Shown here in pieces: positions 32,887 to 40,231 of a DNA stretch of 64,000 nt (within the stretch, counting starts at the first letter, position 1; the number at the start of each line of letters is the position of its first letter). The position numbers were made by a program, and so were the translations under genes. Where the stretch lies: the NCBI RefSeq assembly GCF_900107435.1, contig NZ_FNPZ01000009.1, positions 1-64,000 of the forward strand, given 5' to 3'. This stretch comes from Herbiconiux ginsengi (GTDB lineage: Bacteria > Actinomycetota > Actinomycetes > Actinomycetales > Microbacteriaceae). A model generated the notes under the pieces. That model was given only the letters and a program-made list of their open reading frames with translations. It did no database searches and was not told where the DNA came from.

Positions 32887-33086
32887 TTTCTTGCCGTGAA
32901 GCCTTCGGCAGCATACGGTCGGCCGACCTCCGCGCAAGCGGCTCCGCCGCCGGCTCCCCCAACAACTTCGGCACGCGGTCGCTGCGCTCCCTCCCATCGC
33001 GCCGAACTTCTCTCCTCCACCGCCCTCACGGGTTGCACTCCACCCGGCACTCCCTAGCGGCGACAAGTCGCCTTCACGGCAAGAAA
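32887..33086. repeat. 200-bp segment bounded by 15-bp perfect inverted repeats
   Basis: TTTCTTGCCGTGAAG at 32887-32901 is exactly inverted at 33072-33086. The interior is GC-rich, carries no supported gene, and contains a GAGCGCAGCGA-type stretch (minus strand) resembling part of the 50-bp repeat. The right arm ends 16 bp before the ribosome-binding site of the ardC-like gene. It may be a miniature mobile unit or a large regulatory stem. Confidence 0.6.
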
Positions 33087-33115
33087 ACGTGAGGGGTTGT
33101 TGGAAGGAGAGAGCC

Positions 33116-34003
33116 ATGACCCGCAAAGTCACCACCCGCAAGAGCACCGAGGAACGACGCGCCGAGGCCGAAGCCCTACAGGCGACGATCGCTGAGCAGA
33201 TCGAAGCGCTCCGCGACTCCGAGACGTGGACGCGGTTCCTCGCGTTCGCTCAGGCATTCCACCGCTACAGCCTGGGAAACCTGCTGCTGATCTTCGCGCA
33301 GAGCCCCGAGGCCACCCACGTCGCCGGATACCGGACATGGCAGAGCCTCAACCGCCAGGTGCGCAAGGGTGAACGCGGAATCCGCGTCTTCGGCGGCCGC
33401 GACATCCGCGAGATGGTCGAGAACGAGCAGACCGGCGAAGAAGAAGAACAGCGCCGCGTGCGGTTCTTCCCCGTGTCCGTGTTCGACATGAGCCAGACCG
33501 ACCTCATCGACCCCGAGGCAGGCGACCCCAGCGACATCGCGCACCAGCTCACCGGAGAGGACCCCGCAGGCATCTACGACGCCGTCGTCGACTACCTCAC
33601 CGGCAAGGGATGGACCGTCGAACGCGAGAGCATCCCCGGCGCCGCGAACGGCTACACCACCACCGACGATAGCCACCGCGTCGTCATCGACGCTGACCTC
33701 TCCGCCGCCCAGGCCGCCAAGACCGCGCTGCACGAGGCCGCGCACGTCATCCTGCACGCCGAGGAAGATCACGCCCAGTACGTCGAGCACCGCGGCGTCA
33801 AGGAAACCGAAGCCGAGAGCGTCGCCTACATCGTCGCCGGGATTCTCGGCCTGGACACTACCGCCTACAGCGTCGGCTACGTCGCCGGATGGAGCAACTG
33901 CGACACCGACACCATCAAGGCCACCGCGGCCAACGTCCTCCGCACCGCGCACGCCCTCGCGGACGCGATCACCACCGACACTCCTGCACCCGTCGAGGCC
34001 TGA
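33116..34003 (+). CDS. ArdC-like antirestriction / ssDNA-binding protein with metalloprotease motif
   Basis: 295 residues. The N-terminal DUF1738/ArdC-type domain is seen in FAQAFHRYSLGNLLLIFAQS, HVAGYRTWQSLNRQVRKGER and the following FFPVSVFDMSQT. The C-terminal domain has a zinc-protease motif, ALHEAAHVILH (HEAAH near residue 206), with EAESVAYIVAGILGL supplying the downstream Glu. ArdC-type proteins protect entering plasmid DNA from restriction. The start at 33116 follows GGAAGGAGAG. Confidence 0.85.
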   Translation: MTRKVTTRKSTEERRAEAEALQATIAEQIEALRDSETWTRFLAFAQAFHRYSLGNLLLIFAQSPEATHVAGYRTWQSLNRQVRKGERGIRVFGGRDIREMVENEQTGEEEEQRRVRFFPVSVFDMSQTDLIDPEAGDPSDIAHQLTGEDPAGIYDAVVDYLTGKGWTVERESIPGAANGYTTTDDSHRVVIDADLSAAQAAKTALHEAAHVILHAEEDHAQYVEHRGVKETEAESVAYIVAGILGLDTTAYSVGYVAGWSNCDTDTIKATAANVLRTAHALADAITTDTPAPVEA

Positions 34004-34022
34004 GAACGAACGGACAAGACCC

Positions 34023-34228
34023 GTGAGCCAGAGCATCCACGTCATCGAGAACGGTGTCACCAAGAGCGACGCCGACACCGTGGCCAAGAGGCCGCCAGAT
34101 CGGATACCGGGCGCAGGAAATCGCGGACTGCGCCCGCGCAGGCTACGCCCTCGCCCACACCGCCGGCGGTCGACGGGTCCGAGTACGTGACATTCGTCGA
34201 CACTCTCACCCGAACCCGCGACGACTGA
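34023..34228 (+). pseudogene. frameshifted relative of the 68-aa protein at 2111-2317
   Basis: A GTG at 34023 opens VSQSIHVIENGVTKSDADTV in frame. The continuation EIADCARAGYALAHT lies in the next frame and the final VDGSEYVTFVDTLTRTRDD in the third. That tail parallels the C terminus of the 68-residue protein (VAGTEFVTVIDTLTKEDD), and ARAGYALAHT parallels GRHGYRLANT. Two one-base insertions (or sequence errors) would explain the pattern. It sits 20 bases behind the ardC-like gene. Confidence 0.6.
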
Positions 34229-34244
34229 TCGGCGGAATCGGAGG

Positions 34245-34272
34245 GCCCCCTCCCCCATGCGGGCGAGGGGGC
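34245..34272 (+). terminator. hairpin terminator
   Basis: Stem GCCCCCTC with GAGGGGGC, 12-base loop, after the decayed gene and before the partition locus. Confidence 0.6.
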
Positions 34273-34357
34273 ACCCTTCGCGCTCCCCGACGAGCAACGT
34301 AAAGCCATACATACAGCCATATATTACGCGGTAACGTGAGCGGGATGTACTACCAGA

Positions 34358-34409
34358 TGACACGCTGCATGACACGTTCAGCGACACGCCCCACGCAACA
34401 CCTGACATC
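34358..34409. repeat. 12-bp-spaced iterons, candidate parS centromere
   Basis: TGACACG at 34358 and 34370 and CGACACG at 34382 are spaced exactly 12 bp, with degenerate members further on (TGACATC at 34403). Helically phased short repeats directly upstream of a parA gene are typical of centromeres bound by ribbon-helix-helix partner proteins, which also autoregulate the par operon. The stretch lies in the 34273-34472 gap, which is more AT-rich than its surroundings. Confidence 0.55.
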
Positions 34410-34472
34410 ACGCGACTAATCCCACAGTATTTACAGCGGTAGTCCTCACAGGGAACACCGCAGGAGGAGCCC

Positions 34473-35369
34473 ATGAGCATCCACAGAACCGTCACCGTCG
34501 CCCAAGGCAAGGGCGGCGTCGGCAAGACCAGCCTCGTCAGCAACATCGGCGGACTCACCGCCGCCGCTGGCAACCGCGTCCTCATCCTCGACTTCGACCA
34601 GCAAGGCAACGTCGCACGCGACCTCGGCTACACCCCCAACAGCGGTGACGACCTCCTCACCGCGCTCATCACCGCAGCGCCACTGCCCATCCTGCGCAAC
34701 GTGCGCGATCGCCTCGACGTCGTGCCCGGAGGCCCCGCCCTCGGCGACGTCGCCGCCGTCATGGCCAGTCGCGCACAACGCGGGGGAGAGGACTTGGCCG
34801 ACGTCCTCGAAGCCAAGCTCAGCGCGATCGCTGACGACTACGACCTGATCCTCATCGACACCCCGCCCGGCGACCGCATCATCGTCACCGCGGCGCTCAC
34901 CGTCTCCCGCGCCGTCATCATCCCCACCCGCCCTGACGAGGCCAGCATTGACGGCGTAACCCGCATCGCGGAACGCTTCGTCGATGTCCGAGAACGCAAT
35001 CCCAGCCTGCGCCTAGCGGGCGTGGTCCTGTTCGCGATCGCCTCCCGCACCACCCGCCTGGAACGCGACGTGCGCGCCAGCCTCGCCCAGGTACTCGGAG
35101 ACGCCGCCCCCGTGTTCACCACCCGCATCCGCCACCTCGACAGCGCCGCCGCCGACGCCCGGCGACGCGGCCTCCTCGTCCACGAGCTGGAGGAGGCCTC
35201 GATCACCGACCGCGCCGCACGCATCAGCGCCCTCCGCAGCGGCACGACCCCAACCGGCGGCCTGTACGCCCGCGACGCATCAGGACTCGCCACCGACTAC
35301 GAGAACATCGCCCGCGAGCTACTAACCCGCGTCGCGGAAATCGAGCAGGAGGTGACCGTCGCATCATGA
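34473..35369 (+). CDS. parA: ParA partition ATPase
   Basis: 298 residues. The deviant Walker A KGGVGKTS (residues about 12-19), the A' motif LILDFDQQGN near 41 and the Walker B DLILIDTPPGD near 128 are intact. There is no N-terminal helix-turn-helix, so it is the short ParA type whose operon is usually repressed by the small partner protein. The ATG follows GCAGGAGGAG. It overlaps the partner gene start by four bases. Confidence 0.9.
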   Translation: MSIHRTVTVAQGKGGVGKTSLVSNIGGLTAAAGNRVLILDFDQQGNVARDLGYTPNSGDDLLTALITAAPLPILRNVRDRLDVVPGGPALGDVAAVMASRAQRGGEDLADVLEAKLSAIADDYDLILIDTPPGDRIIVTAALTVSRAVIIPTRPDEASIDGVTRIAERFVDVRERNPSLRLAGVVLFAIASRTTRLERDVRASLAQVLGDAAPVFTTRIRHLDSAAADARRRGLLVHELEEASITDRAARISALRSGTTPTGGLYARDASGLATDYENIARELLTRVAEIEQEVTVAS

Positions 35370-35956
35370 GCGAGCCGCAGATCGACCGCCCCAGCCTCGC
35401 AGACGCCTTCAAAGGCTCCGGCAGCGGCCGTGCCGCCAGCCTCGGCGGCCTCCTGCCGAAGACCACCCGGCCGACCGGCATGGTCGCCACCGGGCCGGCC
35501 GCTGCTCGGCAGAAGCCGACAACACCGAAGCCGCCCAACGAACGCCCCGCGACACCCCGCCGTGCGGCGGCCCAGCACGAGGGCGTACAGAACGTGGCCG
35601 TCTACCTCGAGCCCGACATCCTCACCCTCGTGCGCGCCGCCAAGACCCGCACCGCGGCCGCGGGGGAGCCAGACAAGACCTACGACGAACTCCTCGTCGA
35701 CGCGCTCGACCACATCCCGGCCGAGCAGCTGCGCGCAGCGTTCGCCGGCACCCCGGCCGAGCGCAGCGGGGGCCCGCTGCAACGCCGCACCCGCCGCCCC
35801 CGAGGCAGCGGCGGCATCCAGATCCAGCTTCGCCTCGACGGCGACCAGCGGCGCGCGCTCGACGAGCTCACAGCGGACGCCGGTGCTCCCTCGCGCAGCG
35901 CGCTCGTCGCCACCGCCTACCGACTCCACCTCGCCCCGCACGATCGAGAGAGCTGA
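35366..35956 (+). CDS. partner protein of ParA, probable centromere-binding protein
   Basis: 196 residues. A Pro/Ala-rich N terminus (about 1-70) is followed by two similar strand-helix-helix units. They are NVAVYLEPDILTLVRAAKTR with KTYDELLVDALDHI, and GGIQIQLRLDGDQRRALDEL with APSRSALVATAYRLHL. The position directly after parA and the overlapping start mark it as the centromere-binding partner. It probably binds the iterons at 34358. Confidence 0.7.
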   Translation: MSEPQIDRPSLADAFKGSGSGRAASLGGLLPKTTRPTGMVATGPAAARQKPTTPKPPNERPATPRRAAAQHEGVQNVAVYLEPDILTLVRAAKTRTAAAGEPDKTYDELLVDALDHIPAEQLRAAFAGTPAERSGGPLQRRTRRPRGSGGIQIQLRLDGDQRRALDELTADAGAPSRSALVATAYRLHLAPHDRES

Positions 35957-36110
35957 CCCGAGCACTAGAAGCGATCATGCAACGGCAGCACAACCCACCG
36001 ATCCGGCACAGAGGTCGGCCCGCCAGGGGAGCCGCTGCGCGGCGCAGCGATTCTCACGCATTCTTTGACCTGTCCGGCTGTCGAGGATACGACGGCTCCG
36101 CTGCGAGCCA

Positions 36111-36275
36111 ACGGCTTTCGCGGCATATCCTCCCAAGGCAAAGATCAACAAGGCCACCACCGGCAACCAGATCCGCTGCCACATGGTCGGTGGAGCACTC
36201 AAGTCGCCGTGGAACCTCGAGACGAGCGCCGCAGACAAGGGTTTGCTCGGGTTCATCGCCTCCGCCTGCAAATAG
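36111..36275 (+). pseudogene. C-terminal fragment of a DUF2599-like secreted protein
   Basis: The frame reads FAAYPPKAKINKATTGNQIR, then CHMVGGALKSPWNLETSAAD, and ends FIASACK before a TAG. The order Q..CH, then PWNLE, then a terminal Cys mirrors the DUF2599 module of the intact protein at 9958-10968 (FECHSLGS, GTWNLEKFRP, HHCNW). No start codon or signal peptide remains; an in-frame stop lies at 36066. The first 22 bases of the fragment coincide with the dispersed repeat (36113-36134), which suggests the fragment was fused to it by rearrangement. Confidence 0.45.
36113..36134. repeat. 22-bp copy of the dispersed repeat
   Basis: Same 22 bases as 30917-30938, part of the 50-bp repeat. It marks the right end of the plasmid-like block, just after the partition operon. 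Confidence 0.8.
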
Positions 36276-36361
36276 AGTTGGCGCTCTTGCGCAAGGTGCA
36301 ACAACGCAGCCTCGAATATCACCACTCTCCGCCAGTCACCCGGCAGTCGTGTGTTTTGGGG

Positions 36362-36679
36362 CTACGGCCGGCGGGTGGAGTAGAGCCGCAGCACTGCATC
36401 CCGCAGTTGCGGGTTCCGCTCGAGGGGCCGATGCAGAGCAACGGGATCCGGTGATCCCGGTTCTGGCCCCGATCGCACGACGCCGGACGCGATCGCCCAG
36501 CGCGCGAGCCCTTCGAGTTCGACGTCGCCGGCACCACACGTGCGACGAGTGTTGATGCGTTCGGGTATGGCGAGCACGTTGTCCGCTCGCGCGCCGATGA
36601 GGACTCCCACCAAGACCGTCACAACGGTGCTCAGGCCTCTTGGGAGACACACCCCAGACGGCGAAATAGGGTTATCCAA
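36362..36679 (-). pseudogene. possible gene remnant of unknown type
   Basis: An open frame whose C-terminal half (CGAGDVELEGLARWAIASGV, VRSGPEPGSPDPVALHRPLE, NPQLRDAVLRLYSTRRP) has a coding-like composition. The N-terminal part (PSGVCLPRGLSTVVTVLVGV) does not look like a proper start region. No ribosome-binding site is evident. It is probably the tail of a gene truncated at the junction between plasmid-like and catabolic segments. The rest of 36276-36809 shows no recognisable gene. Confidence 0.35.
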
Positions 36680-36809
36680 TGGGTGTCAGAATGGAATCTG
36701 ACTCGCATCACATATGAGCAGAGTCACTATTGGGTGACTGCGGCAATGAAGAGTTGTTGTCTGGCGAGTGCCAAACCCCGGCCCGCTCTGTTAGACAGGG
36801 AGGGAGGAT

Positions 36810-37517
36810 ATGCCGGCGATGTTGACTGACTTGAGTGAACGCACACGATTCGCGATCTACACTCATCTTGCTCGCCACGGAGCTCTGCCCGATCCGGAGC
36901 AACTCGCGCGTAACGTGGGGATCACCGGGGATGAGTACCAGCAGGTGCTGGTAGAGCTGGCTGAGACCCGCAACGTTGTTCTCTCAGACGGCGACATTGA
37001 GATGGCGCATCCCTTCGCGACCCGTTCCTTCGGGTTCTCGGTGATGGGACCCGACACTCTCTGGTGGGGTGGGTGTGCGTGGGACGCCTTTGCCATCCCG
37101 AACCTTGTTCCTACTTCACCGTCCGTACTCGTTGCTACGACTTGCCCCGCGTGCGCCACTGCGCACGCCTGGACTGTTACAAACCAGGGCCCACCAGCGG
37201 GTGATCAGGTGGCGCACTTCCTTACTCCAGTCGACCGAATCTGGCCCAACGCCGCCCATGCCTGCGAGAACCAGCTGATTTTCTGCAACGAGTCCTGCGT
37301 CAACGGCTGGTTGAATCGAACCGGCAACAACCTCGGTTACGTGATGAGTCTGGAGACCCTATGGCGGCTCGCCACGCACTGGTACGACGGTCGCCTGGAC
37401 ACCCCCTACATCCGCCGGGAACCAGCCGCGGCCGCGGACTACTTCTATAGCGTCGGGCTCCGCGGGAGCTTCTGGGGGCTCGCCGATGAGCGCCCCTCGG
37501 TTCAGGGCCGCTCATAG
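36810..37517 (+). CDS. alkylmercury lyase (MerB)-like protein
   Basis: 235 residues. An N-terminal helix-turn-helix-like part (FAIYTHLARHGALPDPEQLA) precedes the lyase domain. The key segment WWGGCAWDAFAIPNL has the C-x-x-D arrangement of the MerB active site (Cys96/Asp99 in plasmid R831b MerB). A second Cys pair is in AHACENQLIFCNESCVNGWL. MerB breaks the carbon-mercury bond of organomercurials. No merA, merR or mercury transporter is nearby, so the substrate is uncertain. The start is the ATG in GGGAGGATATGCCG, a sequence shared with the dispersed repeat. Confidence 0.7.
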   Translation: MPAMLTDLSERTRFAIYTHLARHGALPDPEQLARNVGITGDEYQQVLVELAETRNVVLSDGDIEMAHPFATRSFGFSVMGPDTLWWGGCAWDAFAIPNLVPTSPSVLVATTCPACATAHAWTVTNQGPPAGDQVAHFLTPVDRIWPNAAHACENQLIFCNESCVNGWLNRTGNNLGYVMSLETLWRLATHWYDGRLDTPYIRREPAAAADYFYSVGLRGSFWGLADERPSVQGRS

Positions 37518-37833
37518 CCATCCCCCTTGCTTGCTGAAGCGGTCGCTCTGGCCACTGGCGCCAGCCTGGAGATCAGGAATGTCCATCCTGCGCCCGGTTG
37601 ACGGCTGACACAGGCCCGGCCACCGCTCACGGTTGTGTTAACAATCGCGAGAGCAGGGGAGTCGCGTCCGCCGTTGCTGACATTCGCGGGTAGCGGTGGC
37701 CGTCGCCTCGCCGCCGCCTTGAGTACCCGCGTCTGGGTGACGCCCAAATGAGTCATCGGGTCATCGGCGCCCCATTGCAGCGGACGGCAAGCTGCCCGAC
37801 GAGGGTGTCAGACCGGTGGCAGTAGACGGCAAG
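37518..37833. other. gap without a supported gene, ending in a tandem repeat
   Basis: No complete gene is visible. One plus frame at 37525-37587 (LAEAVALATGASLEIRN) faintly resembles a histidine-kinase C terminus but is cut by a stop. The right end carries the 42-bp tandem duplication at 37783-37866. Confidence 0.5.
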
Positions 37834-37866
37834 CTACCCGACGAGCGTGTCAGACCGGTGGTAGTC
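37783..37866. repeat. 42-bp tandem duplication over the 3' end of the HxlR gene
   Basis: Two adjacent 42-base units (37783-37824 and 37825-37866) differ at a few positions. The right unit contains the last codons and the stop of the HxlR gene; in the left unit the stop TAG reads CAG. Thus the end of the gene was duplicated downstream and the spare copy has drifted. Confidence 0.85.
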
Positions 37867-38304
37867 GGTGGTCGTGTGTGAGTCACCTGCGTGAAGCTCC
37901 TCGCCACATTCCGAGCAGACGACCTTTGCGTGAAAGATCCGACCGCAGTCGTGCACAAAATCGGATGCATACTCTGGGTCGTTGCGGAGGTGGATGTCGC
38001 CCCATGTCCGGATTGACTGCACGACGCCGTAGAGATCTTTGCCGGTCGCGGTGAGGCGGTACTCGTAGCGGGCTGGGCGGTCAGAATAGCGCTCACGCAT
38101 GAGCAAACCGCTCACTTCGAGGTCGCGGAGGCGGCTGCTCAAGATGTCGCGAGGAATGCCCGTTTCATAGACGATGTCGTCGAACCGAGTGGTCTCGTTC
38201 AGGAGAAGCTCGCGGAGGATGACCACGACCCATTTCCGGCCCACGATCGCCATCGCATCATTGATTGAGCAGATACGTGGGTTTGAAACGCGGGGGCTTC
38301 TCAT
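37834..38304 (-). CDS. HxlR family transcriptional regulator
   Basis: 156 residues. The HxlR winged helix begins with CSINDAMAIVGRKWVVVILR, continues with RFDDIVYETGIPRDILSSRL and RDLEVSGLLMRERYSD, and has the wing RYEYRLTATGKDLY. The C-terminal tail has a CSECGEEL motif with another Cys (HDCGRIFHAKVVCSECG) that could bind metal. It lies convergent with the merB-like gene and 45 bp upstream, in divergent-like spacing, of the SDR stop, so it may control the following catabolic genes. Confidence 0.85.
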   Translation of the reverse strand: MRSPRVSNPRICSINDAMAIVGRKWVVVILRELLLNETTRFDDIVYETGIPRDILSSRLRDLEVSGLLMRERYSDRPARYEYRLTATGKDLYGVVQSIRTWGDIHLRNDPEYASDFVHDCGRIFHAKVVCSECGEELHAGDSHTTTDYHRSDTLVG

Positions 38305-38348
38305 GGCACCAGGCTAGCGTCTCCGCGCGCGAGGCGGGGCAGCAACGA

Positions 38349-39107
38349 TCAGTTGTAGTTGAGACCGCCGTCCATGATGACCGTCTGTCCGGTCATGTAG
38401 TTCGAGTCCGGAGAGGCGAAGTACGACACCAGCGCGGCAACGTCTTCTGGCTCTTGCGCGCGGCCGAGAGGAATCTTGGCCGCCTCGCGGGCGAACCCTT
38501 CCGGATCTCCAGCCCAGAGGGGGGTGTTCACGACGCCTGGTGCATAGGCGTTCGCGGTGATGCCGTATTCGGCCCACTGCATTGCGGCGACCTGCGTCAG
38601 GCCGCGCACCGCGAATTTGCTGGCCGAGTAGGCGGGAAGGAAACTCGCAGCGCGATGTGAAGCGTTCGAGCCGGCAGCGATCAGCTTGCCGCCTCCTCGT
38701 TGAGAGATGAACTGACGGGCCGCGGCTTGCCAGGTGAGAAAAACACCTCGGACGTTGATCGCGAACATCAGGTCCCATTCATCCGCGGTGGTCTCCAGGA
38801 GTGCCTGGGCCTGCGCAATCCCGGCGTTCGCAACGGCGACGTCGAGCCGTCCCAGGGCCGACACGGTTGTCGCGACCATGGTGGCCACGTCATCGGGGTT
38901 GCTGACGTCGGCGGTGACGGCGATAGCGCGACGACCGAGCCCGCGAATTTCATCTGCGACGGCTTCGGCCTTGTCGTTCGAGCGGTGGATGTCATTGACG
39001 GCGACGTCGAAGCCGTCGACAGCGAGCCGCAGCGCAATGCCGCGACCGATTCCCTGACCCGCCCCGGTGACCAGTGCGACTCGTTGAGTGGGTGAGTGCT
39101 GATTCAT
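38349..39107 (-). CDS. SDR family oxidoreductase, acetoin/diacetyl reductase-like
   Basis: 252 residues from ATG 39107 (AAGGAAAGGC upstream). Rossmann motif TGAGQGIG, NAGIA near 90, catalytic Ser (GSNASHRAAS) and YSASK near 158. The sequence style (NDIHRSNDKAEAVADEI and VNTPLWAG) is like meso-butanediol/sugar-alcohol dehydrogenases. It follows the ABC transporter genes in the same direction and probably oxidises the imported polyol or sugar. Confidence 0.85.
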   Translation of the reverse strand: MNQHSPTQRVALVTGAGQGIGRGIALRLAVDGFDVAVNDIHRSNDKAEAVADEIRGLGRRAIAVTADVSNPDDVATMVATTVSALGRLDVAVANAGIAQAQALLETTADEWDLMFAINVRGVFLTWQAAARQFISQRGGGKLIAAGSNASHRAASFLPAYSASKFAVRGLTQVAAMQWAEYGITANAYAPGVVNTPLWAGDPEGFAREAAKIPLGRAQEPEDVAALVSYFASPDSNYMTGQTVIMDGGLNYN

Positions 39108-39142
39108 ACGGTGATGCCTTTCCTTGGTCGTGCCATGTAGCG

Positions 39143-39174
39143 GTGCCCCGGTCACCTGCGAATGCCCGGGGCAC
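39143..39174 (-). terminator. hairpin between the solute-binding gene and the SDR gene
   Basis: GTGCCCCGG pairs with CCGGGGCAC around a 14-base loop, eight bases after the stop of the solute-binding protein gene. It may limit read-through into the SDR gene. Confidence 0.65.
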
Positions 39175-39181
39175 CTGCGGG

Positions 39182-40201
39182 CTATTCGAAAGCGTCCAGA
39201 TTGTCCTTGGTGATGGTCTGGATGCCGGTGTTGGTGAACTCGGGAAGAGGGGAGATGCCGAAGTCGCTGCCGTTGGGGAACGGGTTGACCAGGTCGTGCT
39301 TGAGGGCATAGAGGTTGATCAGCGACCAGTAGCCCATGCTCCACGGTGCCTGTGAGATGGCGAAGTCGGTCACGCCCGAACGGATCGAGTCAATCGTCGG
39401 TTCCACTGCGTCAAAGGTGTTGACCTTGATCGACAGGTTCGCCTCTTTCACCGCTTGCAGGGCCCCGACCAGGGACGACGTCGTGCCGGCCACGATGACA
39501 TCGATCTCGGGGTTGGCTTGCAGCATGCTCTGCGTCGCTGCGGCAGAGGAGTTGGCGTCCGGGCCGCCGTTCGCCGTCGCGATGACATTCAGGTTCGGGT
39601 AGTCGCTGTCGATCTTGTCCTGCATGCCCCGGAATCGAGTCTCGAAGTTCGTCGATCCCAGGAGCGTCACTATTCCGATGTTGGCGCCATCGGGGTAAAA
39701 CTGCGCCAGAGCATCTGCAGCGGCCACACCTCCCGCGTACGAGTCGGTCCCGATGTAGCTCGAGCGCTTGCTTTCCGGCGCGTCAGAATCGAACGTGACA
39801 ACGGGAACTCCGCCATCTATGACGGCGTCGATCGGGCCGGTGAAGGCTTGAGCATCGAACGGCGACACTGCGATTCCGGCGGGTTTCTTCGCTGCCATCT
39901 GTTCGAATGCGGTGACCTGCACGCCGACGTCGAGCTGCTGTCCTCCGCCGTGCTCGACGGAAACGCCGAGTTGATCGGCGGCCGCCTGGAAGCCGGCGTA
40001 GACGTCGACGAAGAACGCATAGCTGGGAGCGAAGTCAACCAGTTGGTACACCTCCGACTTGTCACCCACCCAGGGGTTCTCGGAGTCGCCGGAGGGGGAT
40101 GTCGAGGTGCCGTCGGCCGTGCAGGCCGAGAGCAACCCGACGATGGCGATTGCTGCGGTGGCTGTGATCGCCGATCGCAAGATCTTCTTCTTGTTGCGCA
40201 C
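39182..40201 (-). CDS. sugar ABC transporter substrate-binding lipoprotein
   Basis: 339 residues. Lipoprotein signal with lipobox LLSAC at residue 27. The mature protein is of the RbsB/periplasmic-binding type 4 class (GFQAAADQLGV, GIAVSPFDAQAF, GGVPVVTFDSDAP, GTDSYAGGVAAADAL and DVIVAGTTSSLVGAL). It captures the substrate outside the cell for the permease and ATPase encoded upstream. The sugar cannot be read from sequence. Confidence 0.9.
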   Translation of the reverse strand: MRNKKKILRSAITATAAIAIVGLLSACTADGTSTSPSGDSENPWVGDKSEVYQLVDFAPSYAFFVDVYAGFQAAADQLGVSVEHGGGQQLDVGVQVTAFEQMAAKKPAGIAVSPFDAQAFTGPIDAVIDGGVPVVTFDSDAPESKRSSYIGTDSYAGGVAAADALAQFYPDGANIGIVTLLGSTNFETRFRGMQDKIDSDYPNLNVIATANGGPDANSSAAATQSMLQANPEIDVIVAGTTSSLVGALQAVKEANLSIKVNTFDAVEPTIDSIRSGVTDFAISQAPWSMGYWSLINLYALKHDLVNPFPNGSDFGISPLPEFTNTGIQTITKDNLDAFE

Positions 40202-40231
40202 TGCGTACTCCTTCGAGGGTTGGCCGGTGGA

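Noticed and set aside
37783-37866. Possible CRISPR-like repeat
   Set aside because: Only two directly adjacent units without spacers; explained as a tandem duplication of the gene end.
38992-39309. 105-codon frame overlapping the SDR and solute-binding genes
   Set aside because: Antisense/alternate-frame shadow bridging two real genes and the hairpin between them.
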